NCBI RefSeq assembly: GCF_050947875.1
Contig: NC_134569.1
Coordinates: forward strand, 41,663,777-41,727,776
Origin: Dermacentor variabilis
Lineage: Eukaryota > Arthropoda > Arachnida > Ixodida > Ixodidae
DNA: 64,000 bases
Direction of reading: 5' to 3'
Shown here piece after piece: positions 1 through 10,709 of the stretch. Each line of letters opens with the position of its first letter. Within the stretch, counting starts at the first letter, position 1. The position numbers and the translations under genes were made by a program. The notes beneath the pieces were generated by a model. That model was given only the letters and a program-made list of their open reading frames with translations, ran no database searches and was not told the origin of the DNA.

Positions 1-1318
1 ACGATAAAACCACCTTTGTTGATCGTAAACAACCACGAGCGTCCTTTGGCTTTATGATGTGACATTTTTTTTACTTTTTGTAGTTTTTTTACAGCCTATA
101 CAATAATCTCTACCACAGTTCAAGCCAATCAAGCCAATGTTTTTAGCTAAACGAGTGTCACTCACTTCTCTCCATGACGTGGTATTGCCTTTCTGCACGT
201 GTGGCCCCATACGTCTAATGAAGCAAAAGTTCCAGTTGATAAACAGCACCGTCCCGTTCTCTCCTCTTTCATCTTAGTCGTGCTATTGCGTTGTATCTTC
301 AAGCCGAAATAATGAAAATGCTAAAGCGGGAAAATTGGAGCAATTATAATGCAAAGTACAATCATGTGCTAATGCTGGAATTTGTAGAAGCTGTACTAAG
401 CACAAGTTTTTGCCACTAGCATAAGTTTTATAATTTACAAATGGGAGGCAAAGTCTAGGAAACCACGGCACACAAGAAAACAACATTTTTTTAGCACAGC
501 TGTGAAACGCGGAATTCTCTCAATTAATTACATTACTTGAACAGGCGCGTAGGCTGTACCCTTTGAATTCAGCCTGCTTGTCTAAGCTGCGAAAAAAAAA
601 AAAAAATCTGACACCTGTGATCTCCACACTTTGTGCACGCGACTGTACATACTAATAAAAAATGTACTTTATCCCTTCGTACAATATGCATCAGGTACCG
701 TTTCTAACTACATATGACGCTTAGCTGCGTTTCGTACTTTAAAGTAGTGCCTACTGTCTTCCTTCCTTGCATAGAATTATCAAAGGAAAGTTACGTCCGC
801 AACAATTATTTGTCTTTTCAGCTGTACACCAGACAGAGGTTCTTGATATTTTAATTGCTGACATACATCAATCATTCTTTCTAGTGCATAGCGTACATTG
901 TTGTAAGCTGTAAACGAAGTCATAGCTCTCTGGTCTCAAGAAACAAGGACAAACGACTGACAGAACAAAGTGTGTGGTAATTATACTTCTGAGAAGTGAG
1001 ACCAAACTTATAAATGCTTTCGAACTATTCCAAGCGTTATATCTTACGTGATATTACATGGATTGAACCTTGCAATTCGATTCTAAATATATCGAATTAG
1101 GTGCGGTTATCAAAATTTTGTATTTTACAAAATGAAGATGGAATAAAATGTTCCTGTCTACAAGGTTTCCATACAAATAAACGCTCCCAAGGTTCTGCAA
1201 AAAGCGATATTTAAATTTTTTGTTAATTTGTATTCTGAAATGTACGTCAGTGGTGGCACAGTATATCCGGCTCGCCTAAGAACTCCTTACAGAAACGGCA
1301 CGTACGCTGTGCCCATAG

Positions 1319-1366
<48 letters not shown>

Positions 1367-2690
1367 TGAAAAGGAAGCACCTTGTAAAACTATGAATCTT
1401 TGGCGATGTACACGCACATAAAAGGAAATACGCCTACATGCTAAATCGATCGAAATCAGTGCAGTATACTGGTAGCGTTGCAACTATTCCCGACTTGCAT
1501 ATTGTTTCCAAATAAGGCAATATTTTGTTATAGATTTGCGGTTCTTTACGTTTATTATACATGTCACGCAACTTCCATTTTTCTGGCTACGTGTACTTGT
1601 TTCAAAGCGAAGTGCATTTATAATAAGTTCTTATATACGTAAAAAGAAGCACAAATACATCGTGTAAAACTGAGACATGAGCCACTCTGTCATGCTTAAT
1701 CGACTGAGGTAAATCTCGCGGACCTCCTAAAAGAGATACCGTATCTAAGTACACCGCATGCCAGTCGAGATCTTACTTCTTTGTCCACGAATGCGATTGT
1801 TTGTTTTGCTTCAGTCAAATAAAAGTTATGTGTCAATATGTTTTATTATAAAGAAATTTGTCATCTCAAAATAAACGATGACAGAAGTTCGTACACGTGG
1901 CCATGCCAGAAAAGCAAGATAGTATGCCCACAGCAGGAGCAAGCTGTCCACTCAACTGTTTAAAATCGATCGTACGCTTACGCAACTTGGCATGGTAACG
2001 TCCTCGGGCTGCGATAAATGCTACGATACGTGTTCAAAAAAAATTATGTCTCTCTTTATAACAATTTTTCGATTTTCCGTTCATAGAAGCATAATGAACT
2101 GGCGGCGATGTAGGCATAAGATTAACGGTAGTTATGACAATACGCGCTCTGGATTGTGCCTGATCCTGAATTAATTTGTAATAAAATGTTCAGAGATAAT
2201 TGAAATAGAACTGAAATTTGGACGAGGTGGTAATTACTCCTTGTTAAACTGCAGTGCGCTCAAGATACGAAGGGGACAGGCACGTTTCACAGGTAGCGCC
2301 TGTCCTTTTTCTTGCCTCACCTATGTCTTTCGTCCAATGTCTCGTTTAATAACGTTTAGAGACAGTTCTTAAACGCCATCAACATTTTTATCCTCTGTTG
2401 ATCATGGCGCACGCACGTACGTAGCTCTTACGTAAAATTTTCAGCAAATGATAAACCATAACATTGGAAGTCGTCGTAACCTAGCAACTAGCAGTCTGCA
2501 AATATGCAGTACTAAAACATTATGGTCAACTTTTCGTACACCCATGTACGTAGACGCAGCTCATAGAGCTCAAAATTAATACATGTAATGTACCAGGTTT
2601 TCGCACCAATTATAAATTACAAATGTCTTACAACCTGCCCCATGTTCTAAACACTTATAAACACACAATAGGATATACCAAAACTGAGCT
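1..2690. other. AT-rich stretch without a recognisable gene
   Basis: Open frames here are short and none resembles a known protein on either strand. The only clear structure is the (TA)n tract at 1322-1363. On the minus strand this lies downstream of the last beat exon seen, so a C-terminal beat exon could be here, but I found no coding-like segment with fitting splice sites. Confidence 0.5.
1322..1363. repeat. (TA)n microsatellite
   Basis: About 21 uninterrupted TA dinucleotides, read directly from the sequence. Confidence 0.95.
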
Positions 2691-2699
2691 GCGGAAATA

Positions 2700-3022
2700 T
2701 TTTGTTGGAATGTGATTATATGTCTTTCTTATGTTTTGCTTGATTACTCTTACTATATGATTCTGCACATTTGTATGACCATTTGAGCGTTTCCATGTTC
2801 GATTTTATTGTTTAAATTGTTGTGCAAAGATTATTAGACTCTTTATGTACAACTGGTGAATGTTTGGTCTTTATTGACTAACTATTGTATGTGTGTCTGA
2901 TTTCTGTACCACTCGTGTGCTACTGCTTGTAGGGGTTTTCTGGACATAGTCAAGCTGCTCATGCAGCTTTTTGCCAGAAAACCCTCCAGCAGTTGAACCT
3001 GGAAAATAAACTTATATATTTA
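2700..3022 (+). mobile_element. Probable 3' end of a LINE (untranslated tail)
   Basis: The segment ends in a block with a stem-like pair (GGGGTTTTCTGG near 2934 and CCAGAAAACCC near 2975) followed by GGAAAATAAA and then directly by the tetranucleotide array. Non-LTR retrotransposons of the CR1/L2 type often end in a short conserved hairpin plus a tandem simple repeat, which fits. No coding part is present, so the family assignment is an inference. Confidence 0.4.
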
Positions 3023-3502
3023 TACGTACGTACGTACGTACGTACGTACGTACGTACGTACGTACATACATACATACATACATACATACATACATACATA
3101 CATACATACATACATACATACATACATACATACATACATACATACATACATACATACATACATACATACATACATACATACATACATACATACATACATA
3201 CATACATACATACATACATACATACATACATACATACATACATACATACATACATACATACATACATACATACATACATACATACATACATACATACATA
3301 CATACATACATACATACATACATACATACATACATACATACATACATACATACATACATACATACATACATACATACATACATACATACATACATACATA
3401 CATACATACATACATACATACATACATACATACATACATACATACATACATACATACATACATACATACATACGGACGGACGGACGGACAGACAGACAGA
3501 CA
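3023..3502. repeat. Large tetranucleotide array, TACG to TACA to CGGA to CAGA
   Basis: The array starts with about 10 TACG units (3023-3062), continues with about 102 uninterrupted TACA units (3063-3470), then 4 CGGA units (about 3473-3488) and about 3.5 CAGA units (to 3502). Each block differs from its neighbour by one or two substitutions per unit. Open frames across it (MYVC or HTYI repeats) are artefacts of a 4-bp repeat without stop codons. It directly follows what looks like a LINE 3' end, so it may have grown from the LINE's terminal repeat. Confidence 0.95.
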
Positions 3503-3724
3503 ACTATAAGCAGTTAGTGAAATACAGGACTCGTAAAGAAAAGAAAGTGGTTGAAACATCAGACAGTGCAATCACATAATGTACAGGAACCCGCTACTGA
3601 CATGCGCCCAAAAAGGAGGCGTGCAAACGCGTCACAGACAATACAAATTGGAGCTACAAACGTCTCACAATCACGACATGCACTACCTTGCTACCAGAGG
3701 CTGCGGCCTTTTCGGAGACCTTAC

Positions 3725-3932
3725 CTCGACCGCTGGGCGGTCCTTTGTCTCCGATGACGAGCTCCTCGCTGCTGCGCGAATGAGCCTGTGTGACGAACGA
3801 CGTGCACTTGAAGCGAATCACGTCGCGCGACACGTGCTCAGGCCGCATTTCGAAGTGCAGCGTTGTGGACGTGCTTTGCAGCCCGTTCTCGTGACGCGTC
3901 GTGCCAGCCCGTGTCTCGTACTTTGCAGGGAC
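3725..3932 (-). CDS. beat: beat exon: second half of Ig domain 2
   Basis: The acceptor is a CCCGTCGCGCAG context with AG at 3934-3933, and the donor is GTAAGG from 3724. The exon is 208 bp, 69 codons plus one base, starting in phase 0 and ending in phase 1. It begins VPAKYETRAG and contains ENGLQSTSTTLHF followed by the second cysteine of Ig domain 2 in VIRFKCTSF (residue 43 of the exon). The pattern 'GLQ-S-(T/I)-x-L-x-F ... R-K-C-T' is typical of this part of beat proteins. It joins in frame to the phase-0 end of the exon at 9253. It lacks an N-glycosylation sequon. The overlapping plus-strand frame at 3579-4013 is a shadow. Confidence 0.8.
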
Positions 3933-4013
3933 CTGCGCGACGGGAAACAGATCAATCGTGCACAGTTAGCCGCCCAGACATTAGAATTGTCAAAGGGAAA
4001 TAAGAATTCTTAA

Positions 4014-7000
4014 GGGGCTGAATAGGAAACGTTTGTAGCGTTTACTTGTTTTCGGTGCGTCGGCTCGAAGGCAGAAGAGGACGAGGAACTCGCGTGCTTG
4101 GTGTGCCACTTGTTTACCGGTCACCATATGTTCGCCAGTGTGAATGTTAACATATATATTAATATGTAGCGTGACTGCATGCGTCACTCCATTACCTACA
4201 CCTTGTATAGCTGAGCGACCCAAGTCGCTCTTTCCGGCTCTTATGTGCCTGTTTCACTCATGATAGCTTTCCATTCCCGCATTTCTGGGTCTTCGACGCA
4301 TGTAGGATTAACTTATAACCATTAGACACGCGCGTGACAATCTAGTTGCAAGGAAGTCTGGTCCTAGTTATACTTTTGCGTTGTTGGCAGAACTGCAGTG
4401 AGTTCGGTTTGTTCAAGAGAGGTGCTGACTTGAATGAAAACCTGCAGATGCTAGCCTGGCTGCTCGGTACCAATCACATGACGACGAGGGAATCAAGACA
4501 GCCTCAAAAATGAATCCTGATCTTACTTCCAGATAGGTTTACACCAGATTACAGAATCTTAAAGGCCGAGCCTTGTTTCCCCACCGTTCCTATTTCTTCT
4601 CCTTCTTTCTTTCTCTCCCTCTCACGCCTTCCAACACTAAACAGATAGAAACTAACAACGAGGTCATGATTATCCGATGATAATGAAAATTTGTGGATAT
4701 ATTATGGAACACAAGAAAGCGAAGAACGTGGACAAAAGAAGCTTAAAACGTGTTTCCTTTGGAACCATTTGCGTATCTTTACTCACAAGCGCGATAATGA
4801 TGCACCCTTCGTGTTTGTCCTTTCTCGTTTCGCGTATATTGTTTAGGCGTAATAACCATTTCTATTGATTCGACTGTATCTCATAGCAAGATTAATCAGA
4901 GGCTCAACCGGTAAGGCTACGAGCAAACAGTCGAGAGCTGGATCTGCAGAACTGCACCCCAAAGGCAAGCCTGAAGGCTATCCGTTATATTCTTCCGCTA
5001 GAATCTCGCCAGCACTCTTGAGATGCGTGCGACGGGGTGGGGATTGGCAGTTTTGCAGCGGTGCGAATGTGTATGCTGCCGCAGTCCGCACAAATCCACA
5101 CTATCTTGCTCACGAGGATGATTCATTTAAAACAACGCAAGTTGTGACAGTCAAGGCAAGAAAAAATAAAAGAAGGGGTTGGTGGGAGCCGTTTGAGTAC
5201 TAGGACTTCCTCACGCAAGGGGTTCGTTTGCTGGGATCGCGACAGGCCTGAGCTTGCTTGACGTACGTGTCGCGCGAAACGTGATCCTGCGAAAACCAGC
5301 GGTCGTGTAGGCAGCGATTAGCGTTACACGCCAGCCACGTGGAGCACGCTAGAGTTTCATGCCACACTCTTGCCGTGTTTTTCGAGTCCCATACATAAAA
5401 ACGGATTTACGTCTTTGGCTTCGAGAACTCACGCCTTATCCCACATCTCTCTCTCCTCTCTTACCACGCCTTCCTCTTTATCCTCTTTACATCTTTCGTT
5501 AACCAAGTCACCACTCTTAGGGAAGACGATGACAACGTAACGAACAACCGGCCGAACAAAAGTGCTCACTCTGTGCATTGCCGCAAAATACAAGAGGCGC
5601 GAACAGACGTGGGGAGTACGCCAGGAAGAGAACCGACGAGTTTTAATAATGCATCTCGTTTGCTATAAATTAATTACCCGGAATCTCGCCGGGCGCGCAG
5701 CCCACGCCCCTTTCAGGCCCGTCGACCGCAACATTAAAGATAAGGATGCCCTCGAAGAAACCTCAGCGGCGGCGGTGCCTTTACTTCGCACCGGTGCTTC
5801 CCTAACGGCCCTGATTAATTATCGAGCGCTTCTTGTTGACCGCTCAGCGTAACCTCGGTGACAGACACGCGTACGTACGCTGCACGCCTACCCTCAGGTG
5901 CTAGGCCCGCGGCTTCCGCACGATTTCCCTAAGAACATCAGGCGTGCATGTGTGCTGGGCATAGATTGCGTGGAGAGAACGCGAATGGCATGGGACAGCG
6001 AGCGTTCCGCAAAAAGATCAAGCTTGGACGCTTTGGTGACGGGAGCGCAGCGGCGCATACACGTGAGACACTTAGCTGTTCGATAAAGGTGCGCACGCTC
6101 TACACTCGACCGCGCAGCGCTTTCGGTACGTCAGCGTCGGCCTGTCCACAAATTTCTCGACGCTTGTGAACAAATATCCGTGACAGCCTGATCGCGGAAG
6201 ACATCAGTAGGGCAATTGTGACCAATCGCGAACCATCCTTATTAAGTGGCAAAAAGCTTTACTAAATCGCTCAAACGACCCAGTAACCTACGAAGTACTG
6301 CACGGTTTTGGTGACTCAAAGTATAGGGCCCGCATGAGCACGGGCAACCGCGCGGTGTGGCGTTGTTTCGGCCGCGTGTCCCATCTATACTCGCGGCGTC
6401 CGCGTGTTTGCGTGTAAGAGCGAACGTGGCTGCGAGGAAGAAAGGGAGCGTGATTGGGGGAGGGGTTATTTCGCAGCCCCCCTCCCGTTTTTCCTGCGGT
6501 GCCTGCTCTTTCGTACGCGGCGCGCAGACACGGCAGCTTGTGCAGCAAGGATGACGGAGCGCGCTAGCCGACAACCATTAGCCGCAGGAAGGTAAAGGGT
6601 GCGGGCGGTGAGTTAGCGCTGGCAGTGGCGCACACGCTGCTTGCTAGCCGAGCGGCGATCGGCGACCACACCCAAAACGCCGAACAAAGCCGACGGCAGC
6701 AGAAGCGGCGGCAGCTCGCTAGCACCTGGCCTGCCAGCGCCCCTTCTGGCCGGTGTGTTTGGCAGGGCTTAGCGCTGTCACTCGTAATTCAAGGCGAGTG
6801 TTATGGCGAGCGCTATGGGGGCGGCAGCCCGCCTGGGCGTACCGGACGGAGGCCGCTGCTGTCGAACGCGGAGGCGACTCAGTGCGCTGCCACGACAGCG
6901 GGCTTAGGGCGAGAGCGTCGTGACAGCTCGTGCAGACGACTGTGTGGCCGGAATAATGGATATTCATGGGGGACACACCAGCACGAACAATTTCAAACTC

Positions 7001-8130
7001 GAAAGTGCAGACAGGGTCCTGCAGTATACTCGTCTCGCTGTTTTTGGTACTCTATGTCAGTCTTAATAATGAATTTATTTATTTATTTTCTAACGCAAAT
7101 CAACTACCGGGCAGCCACGCACATAGCGAGCTTTTTCAAGTCTTACGAAGAAGTGTCGGTCAGCCAGGCGCATCACCAGCATTTACGTACGGGGCCGGTG
7201 TTAGCTGCTCACAGGGTAAAACCTACGCAATGAGTTCGACCTCTTTCGTGCCCCGCACCCTGTAAATAAACAGCTAACCAATTTATTCATTTATTCGTGC
7301 TATTTTGGCCAGTGAGAGCAGACAACAAAGGTGGCCACGACACGACCGCGCTCCGTGCGCGGTTGGTGCAACCGCGCAAGCGTGTAGACGAGTCACATAC
7401 GGTCTGCGCACGCGCATTAACGCCGACTGCATTCCGTCTGCCTTGCAGGGGCCATCTTTTCAGTCTGCTCTACTTCTAGCGGCTCGTTTCTCTTGCTGCT
7501 GTTGGGTACCGCTCTGTTCATCGAAGCACTGTTACAGTGTACGCACGCAGACGGTCACTGCTCTTATTTTAATGGCATTCCGTTTTGTCACCCGTAGCAG
7601 TCGGCTCCGAGATTCGTTTCTTCATGCGCGTCGTGTCAGCTTACTGCAATGCGCCTGCTCGCATCATGGTGTCTCGTCGCGAGAGTCAGACATGCGGGCT
7701 TAATCCAACATAATCCAGTGCAACCAAAAAGAAGAAGCCCTTCGCGTCGTTAGCGCGCCCGGACTGTCCATCCGAGAGCGTCCATTTCGCAACCCCACGG
7801 CGACACGCCAGCTGCCAGACGGACGGCCCCCATGAAAAAGCCCAGAGTCTGCTCGCGACAACCTTGTTATCGCGTCAGTAGTTGCGTTACGGTAGTGTAG
7901 CTTTTATTATTTTCGTTTATTGAGCTTAAGGAGAACCTGAACCTGCGGGATACGTAGGAGACATTTATGAAATACCTCTACTTTGTACTGCAGACATGCG
8001 CCTATCCAGCAGGACTGCACTTCAACGTATATGCACTTCCTGAGTTCGCCGTGAAACGACAAATAGGTGGGCGATTCGGAGGCGACTTACACCAGCTATG
8101 AATCCGCTACATATTTTTGTCCTGTCTAGC
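4014..8130. other. beat intron, no element recognised; GC-rich around 5.2-7.5 kb
   Basis: This is intronic between the exons at 3725 and 9253. The part from about 5200 to 7500 is clearly richer in G+C and CpG than its flanks and so has several open frames (for example 6625-7233), but none has recognisable domains or convincing exon borders. A short TTTATTTATTTATTTT run lies near 7075 and an ATTTATTCATTTATTC run near 7281. Confidence 0.5.
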
Positions 8131-8134
8131 TTGT

Positions 8135-8270
8135 AGAGAGAGAGAAAGACACGGAGAAAGAGGTAAAGACAACAAATGAAAGGCAGTGAACTTAGCCAGT
8201 ACTGTGACCGGTTGACTATCTTGCACTGGGGAAAGGGAAAGAAGAAATTAAGACAAGGGCAGAAAGTTAG
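8135..8270 (-). mobile_element. 5'-truncated LINE 3' tail (family also at 23185, 32440, 32880, 50885)
   Basis: It contains GAGAGAGAAAGACACGGAG, then ACCGGTTGACTATCTTGCAC and TGGGGAAAGGGAAAG. Read on the minus strand this matches the 3' end of the plus-strand LINE at 30631-32520 (a 'CAGTGCAGGGTAG...' block, then '...CCTGCCTTTCCTCTCTCTC'). It is probably a severely 5'-truncated insertion of the same family. Confidence 0.5.
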
Positions 8271-9252
8271 GAGTCATCGAAGTCGCTGATGTATTGGGAT
8301 TAGCGTTGCGTTACAGGCGGTTCTCATAGGTTCAGGTTTCCTTAAGCTACGTCTACTGAGGTGTTTTAAAGTATGGTTTTGTGCGCGGTCACGTGAATTC
8401 GGTAAAATCTTTGCTTTTGACTTTCTCTGTCTGACGTGCTGGCGTCATTTCAACGTGAACCGATATATTGTTTTTTTCTACCCTTCATTTGTTTAATAGG
8501 GGCAAATATCTTTAGACATTATGTAGATAAGACTGCTATCCGCTCCGCCAGACATTGCCCACTATTCTTGCTTACAGAGCTTTATTACAGTTATGATGTA
8601 TCATTGTGTTCCGAAACTCATCTCGATTGGTTCAGTGCCTGTGATGGGAGGGCAAGACTGTCTTTCCAAGGATTGTGAAAGAGGTGAAAATATATGTTAA
8701 AACGCTGAACGCCAGCTTTTCTTATTTTTTTTTATTTCGGTGTAAGCAAATGTTGGGGGCGCTTGTCGAAGACGACGACCGCGCCTGTGCTCCGACGGGT
8801 AAAATGAGTACGAAGATTAAAGTCGGGATAGCAGAGAGAAAACAGTCTAAAACTAGGTGACAGTTCATAAATAACAATATGTAAGCGCAAACACACACAC
8901 GTACCCGACAGAAGAAAGGAAGTGGACGGGGGACAAGCGCCTTTCGCAGCTATGTAACGAACTAGGCCCTGAGCAAATTGCTTTTAAGTTCATACAATAT
9001 ATAAAACACACACCAATATAGCTCCCGGTATGACTGACACACTGAAACACGAAGGCTGTAGCGAGGCAGCAAAACAACGCAACGATATCCTAGACTTTCG
9101 CATGATCCAGCGCTCTGAACTGCGCAATTCTTGCCATAACGGGCGCCACTCGGCAAGTCACGAGGCACGAAGGGGAATGCAGTCGAAATAGAATCGTTAC
9201 GTGGCACCGTTTACAACGAGGAGACCAGTTGGCAACGCCACGCCGCACTTAC
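8271..9252. other. beat intron, nothing recognised
   Basis: There is no coding-like frame, repeat copy or RNA gene that I can recognise between the LINE tail and the exon at 9253-9386. Confidence 0.5.
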
Positions 9253-9386
9253 GGCATTGTTGTTGACGAACCACTTGAGCGTTGCGATGGGTTTGGAAGG
9301 CCGAGAGTAGCAGGTGATGTTGACTTGGTCGCCCACCTGGTAACGGGGCTGGAAGCCTTCCATCAGTGGTCCTTCCTCGGGCAGCA
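9253..9386 (-). CDS. beat: beat exon: first half of Ig domain 2
   Basis: The acceptor is a pyrimidine-rich stretch ending TTCCGTCTTACAG (AG at 9388-9387), and the donor is GTAAGT from 9252. The exon is 134 bp: two bases completing a split valine codon, then 44 codons, ending in phase 0. The residues PRYQVGDQVNITCYS carry the first cysteine of Ig domain 2 (residue 25), and ATLKWFVNNN carries the core tryptophan (residue 38). 'PRY-x-(V/I)-GD' before this cysteine is a beat-family hallmark. NIT is a potential N-glycosylation sequon. The plus-strand frame at 9229-9492 is a shadow of this exon. Confidence 0.9.
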
Positions 9387-9639
9387 CTGTAAGACGGAAA
9401 CATTCGAAAAAAATGTAAGTGAAGCAGGGTCGACAGTAATAAAATTGCACAATCACAATCGTGCGAGAATTACTTGTGTTGCCCATATTTGAAGGGTGAA
9501 ATAATGCGACGGTGTTATTATTATTTATTTTTCTGAGCGATCTATATTTTTGATCTCTAATATCTTTACTAAATTTCTTAACCGATGCACAAACAGTGCC
9601 TCGGTTACATCCATGCAAGCATCCCTAGGGCCCGCTGCG

Positions 9640-9960
9640 GGCGACACGCAAGGAGCAGAATCGAAGGGAACGAACCTGTGAACGATATACAAAAGATTTC
9701 GCAAGCTAGGGCAAGTGCCGGCCAACCATGATAGCAAACATGGTGCTAGCGAAAGCGTTCGGCCAATGACAAACAACTTTCAGGAAGAAAGAGCTTTTCT
9801 AATTTGGCCCCCGACGCCTATGAGTTAAAAGGTTAATATATGCAACAAAACTTCGCAGGAATGGGCACTGTCCAGTCATGATGGTAACCAATACGGTAGC
9901 GAAAACAACCGGCCAATAAGAAATTGTTCCGATGAACAAAATTCTTCGTTGATACGAACG
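9640..9960. repeat. Two diverged copies of a dispersed repeat with CGGCCAAT motif
   Basis: The stretch around 9710-9800 (GCCGGCCAACCATGATAGCA ... TTCGGCCAATGACAAACAAC) and that around 9865-9950 (CATGATGGTAACC ... ACCGGCCAATAAGAAATTGT) are alignable by eye. Related text with 'GAC(C)GGCC/ACCAATGAGAAAC' recurs near 37735-37760 and 50405-50430. No coding capacity is visible. This is likely an old non-autonomous element or a simple dispersed repeat. Confidence 0.4.
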
Positions 9961-10060
9961 TTGTGCTCTAAGCCACAAAGCTCATCGTAAAAAAAAAAAA
10001 AAAAAGAGAGAGAAATCCGGGACTTGTATTTTTCTAGTATATATTTGGGAGGATTAGCCG

Positions 10061-10395
10061 CTAGGGAGATGGGAAATGAAAGAAAGTCAAATAAAATGTT
10101 TCGAAATCTGCATCGTGCAGAAACTGCGGCTGCATTTTCACAAACTTATTGTCCATCACCCAACGGTTGTTGTTTTCGGGTAGGTTTGGCTTCAGACCAG
10201 CCTTTCTTACGATCTTGTTCCAGGCCACATACAAAGCAAGTGCCGAGTACCTGACGTTGTCACAGAAGTTGAGCACTTGGGGTGCCTTCCTTGGTCGTCT
10301 TTCGTCGATCTCCACGCTTAGGTAACGCGTGGTGCAAGCATAACTCCAGCCCGAAGTATCCGAAGGGATACTTCCTGCGCCCGGCTAACGCTAAG
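10061..10395 (-). other. Coding-like segment of unknown identity
   Basis: An open minus-strand frame of more than 100 codons includes EIDERRPRKAPQVLNFCDN and ALALYVAWNKIVRKAGLKPN and ends at the TAG near 10061. The composition looks protein-like (mixed charges, aromatic residues in place) rather than low-complexity. I do not recognise the family. A possible acceptor (CTTTCTTCCCCTTAG, near 10393-10407 on the minus strand) precedes it, but reading from that site puts another frame first. A remnant of a gene or of a transposon protein are both possible. Confidence 0.3.
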
Positions 10396-10444
10396 GGGAA
10401 GAAAGCAGACACACGAGGGAAATCAAGGCACATGGGTCCCTTCG

Positions 10445-10660
10445 GAGGCTAAAATTCATCGCTTTGGTAGAGAGCACGGTGATCCGACAGAATCGATAAA
10501 GGTGTCCTAGATGAGGCAGGTGATCGAGCCGGTTGGACTGCCATGCCGTTGAAGCAATTGCAACCATGTTCCTCTATCCACTGCGCCTGAATACTAACGT
10601 GCGAGGACTTGTGAAGTCCGCGGATCTCCTGAGAGATTTGTAGGGTTTTCTGCAGCAAGT
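10445..10660 (-). pseudogene. LINE RNase H domain remnant
   Basis: A 69-codon open frame contains LQISQEIRGLHKSSHVSIQ followed by QWIEEHG and ends DHRALYQ. This resembles the 'x-I-x-(W)-(I/T)-PGH-G-(I)-xGNE' segment of RNase H domains in tick non-LTR retrotransposons, with the PGH and GNE motifs decayed. Neither the rest of the RNase H nor an RT is next to it, so it is a short relic. Confidence 0.4.
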
Positions 10661-10709
10661 GCTCAGCTCATGCTATTTCATAATCACCTCTCTCTCTCTC
10701 TCTCTCTCG

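Noticed and set aside
3023..3502. Regular array as a CRISPR
   Set aside because: Uninterrupted 4-bp units without spacers, in a eukaryotic genome.
2959..3571. Long open frames of MYVC or HTYI repeats on both strands
   Set aside because: They are the translation of a 4-bp microsatellite, which has no stop in these frames. No gene.
3579..4013. 144-codon plus-strand frame
   Set aside because: Shadow of the beat exon on the opposite strand, which has splice sites and Ig residues.
6625..7233. 202-codon plus-strand frame
   Set aside because: GC-rich, low-information composition, no domain, and a hydrophobic end produced by a TTTATTTATTTA run.
9229..9492. 87-codon plus-strand frame
   Set aside because: Shadow of the beat exon at 9253-9386.
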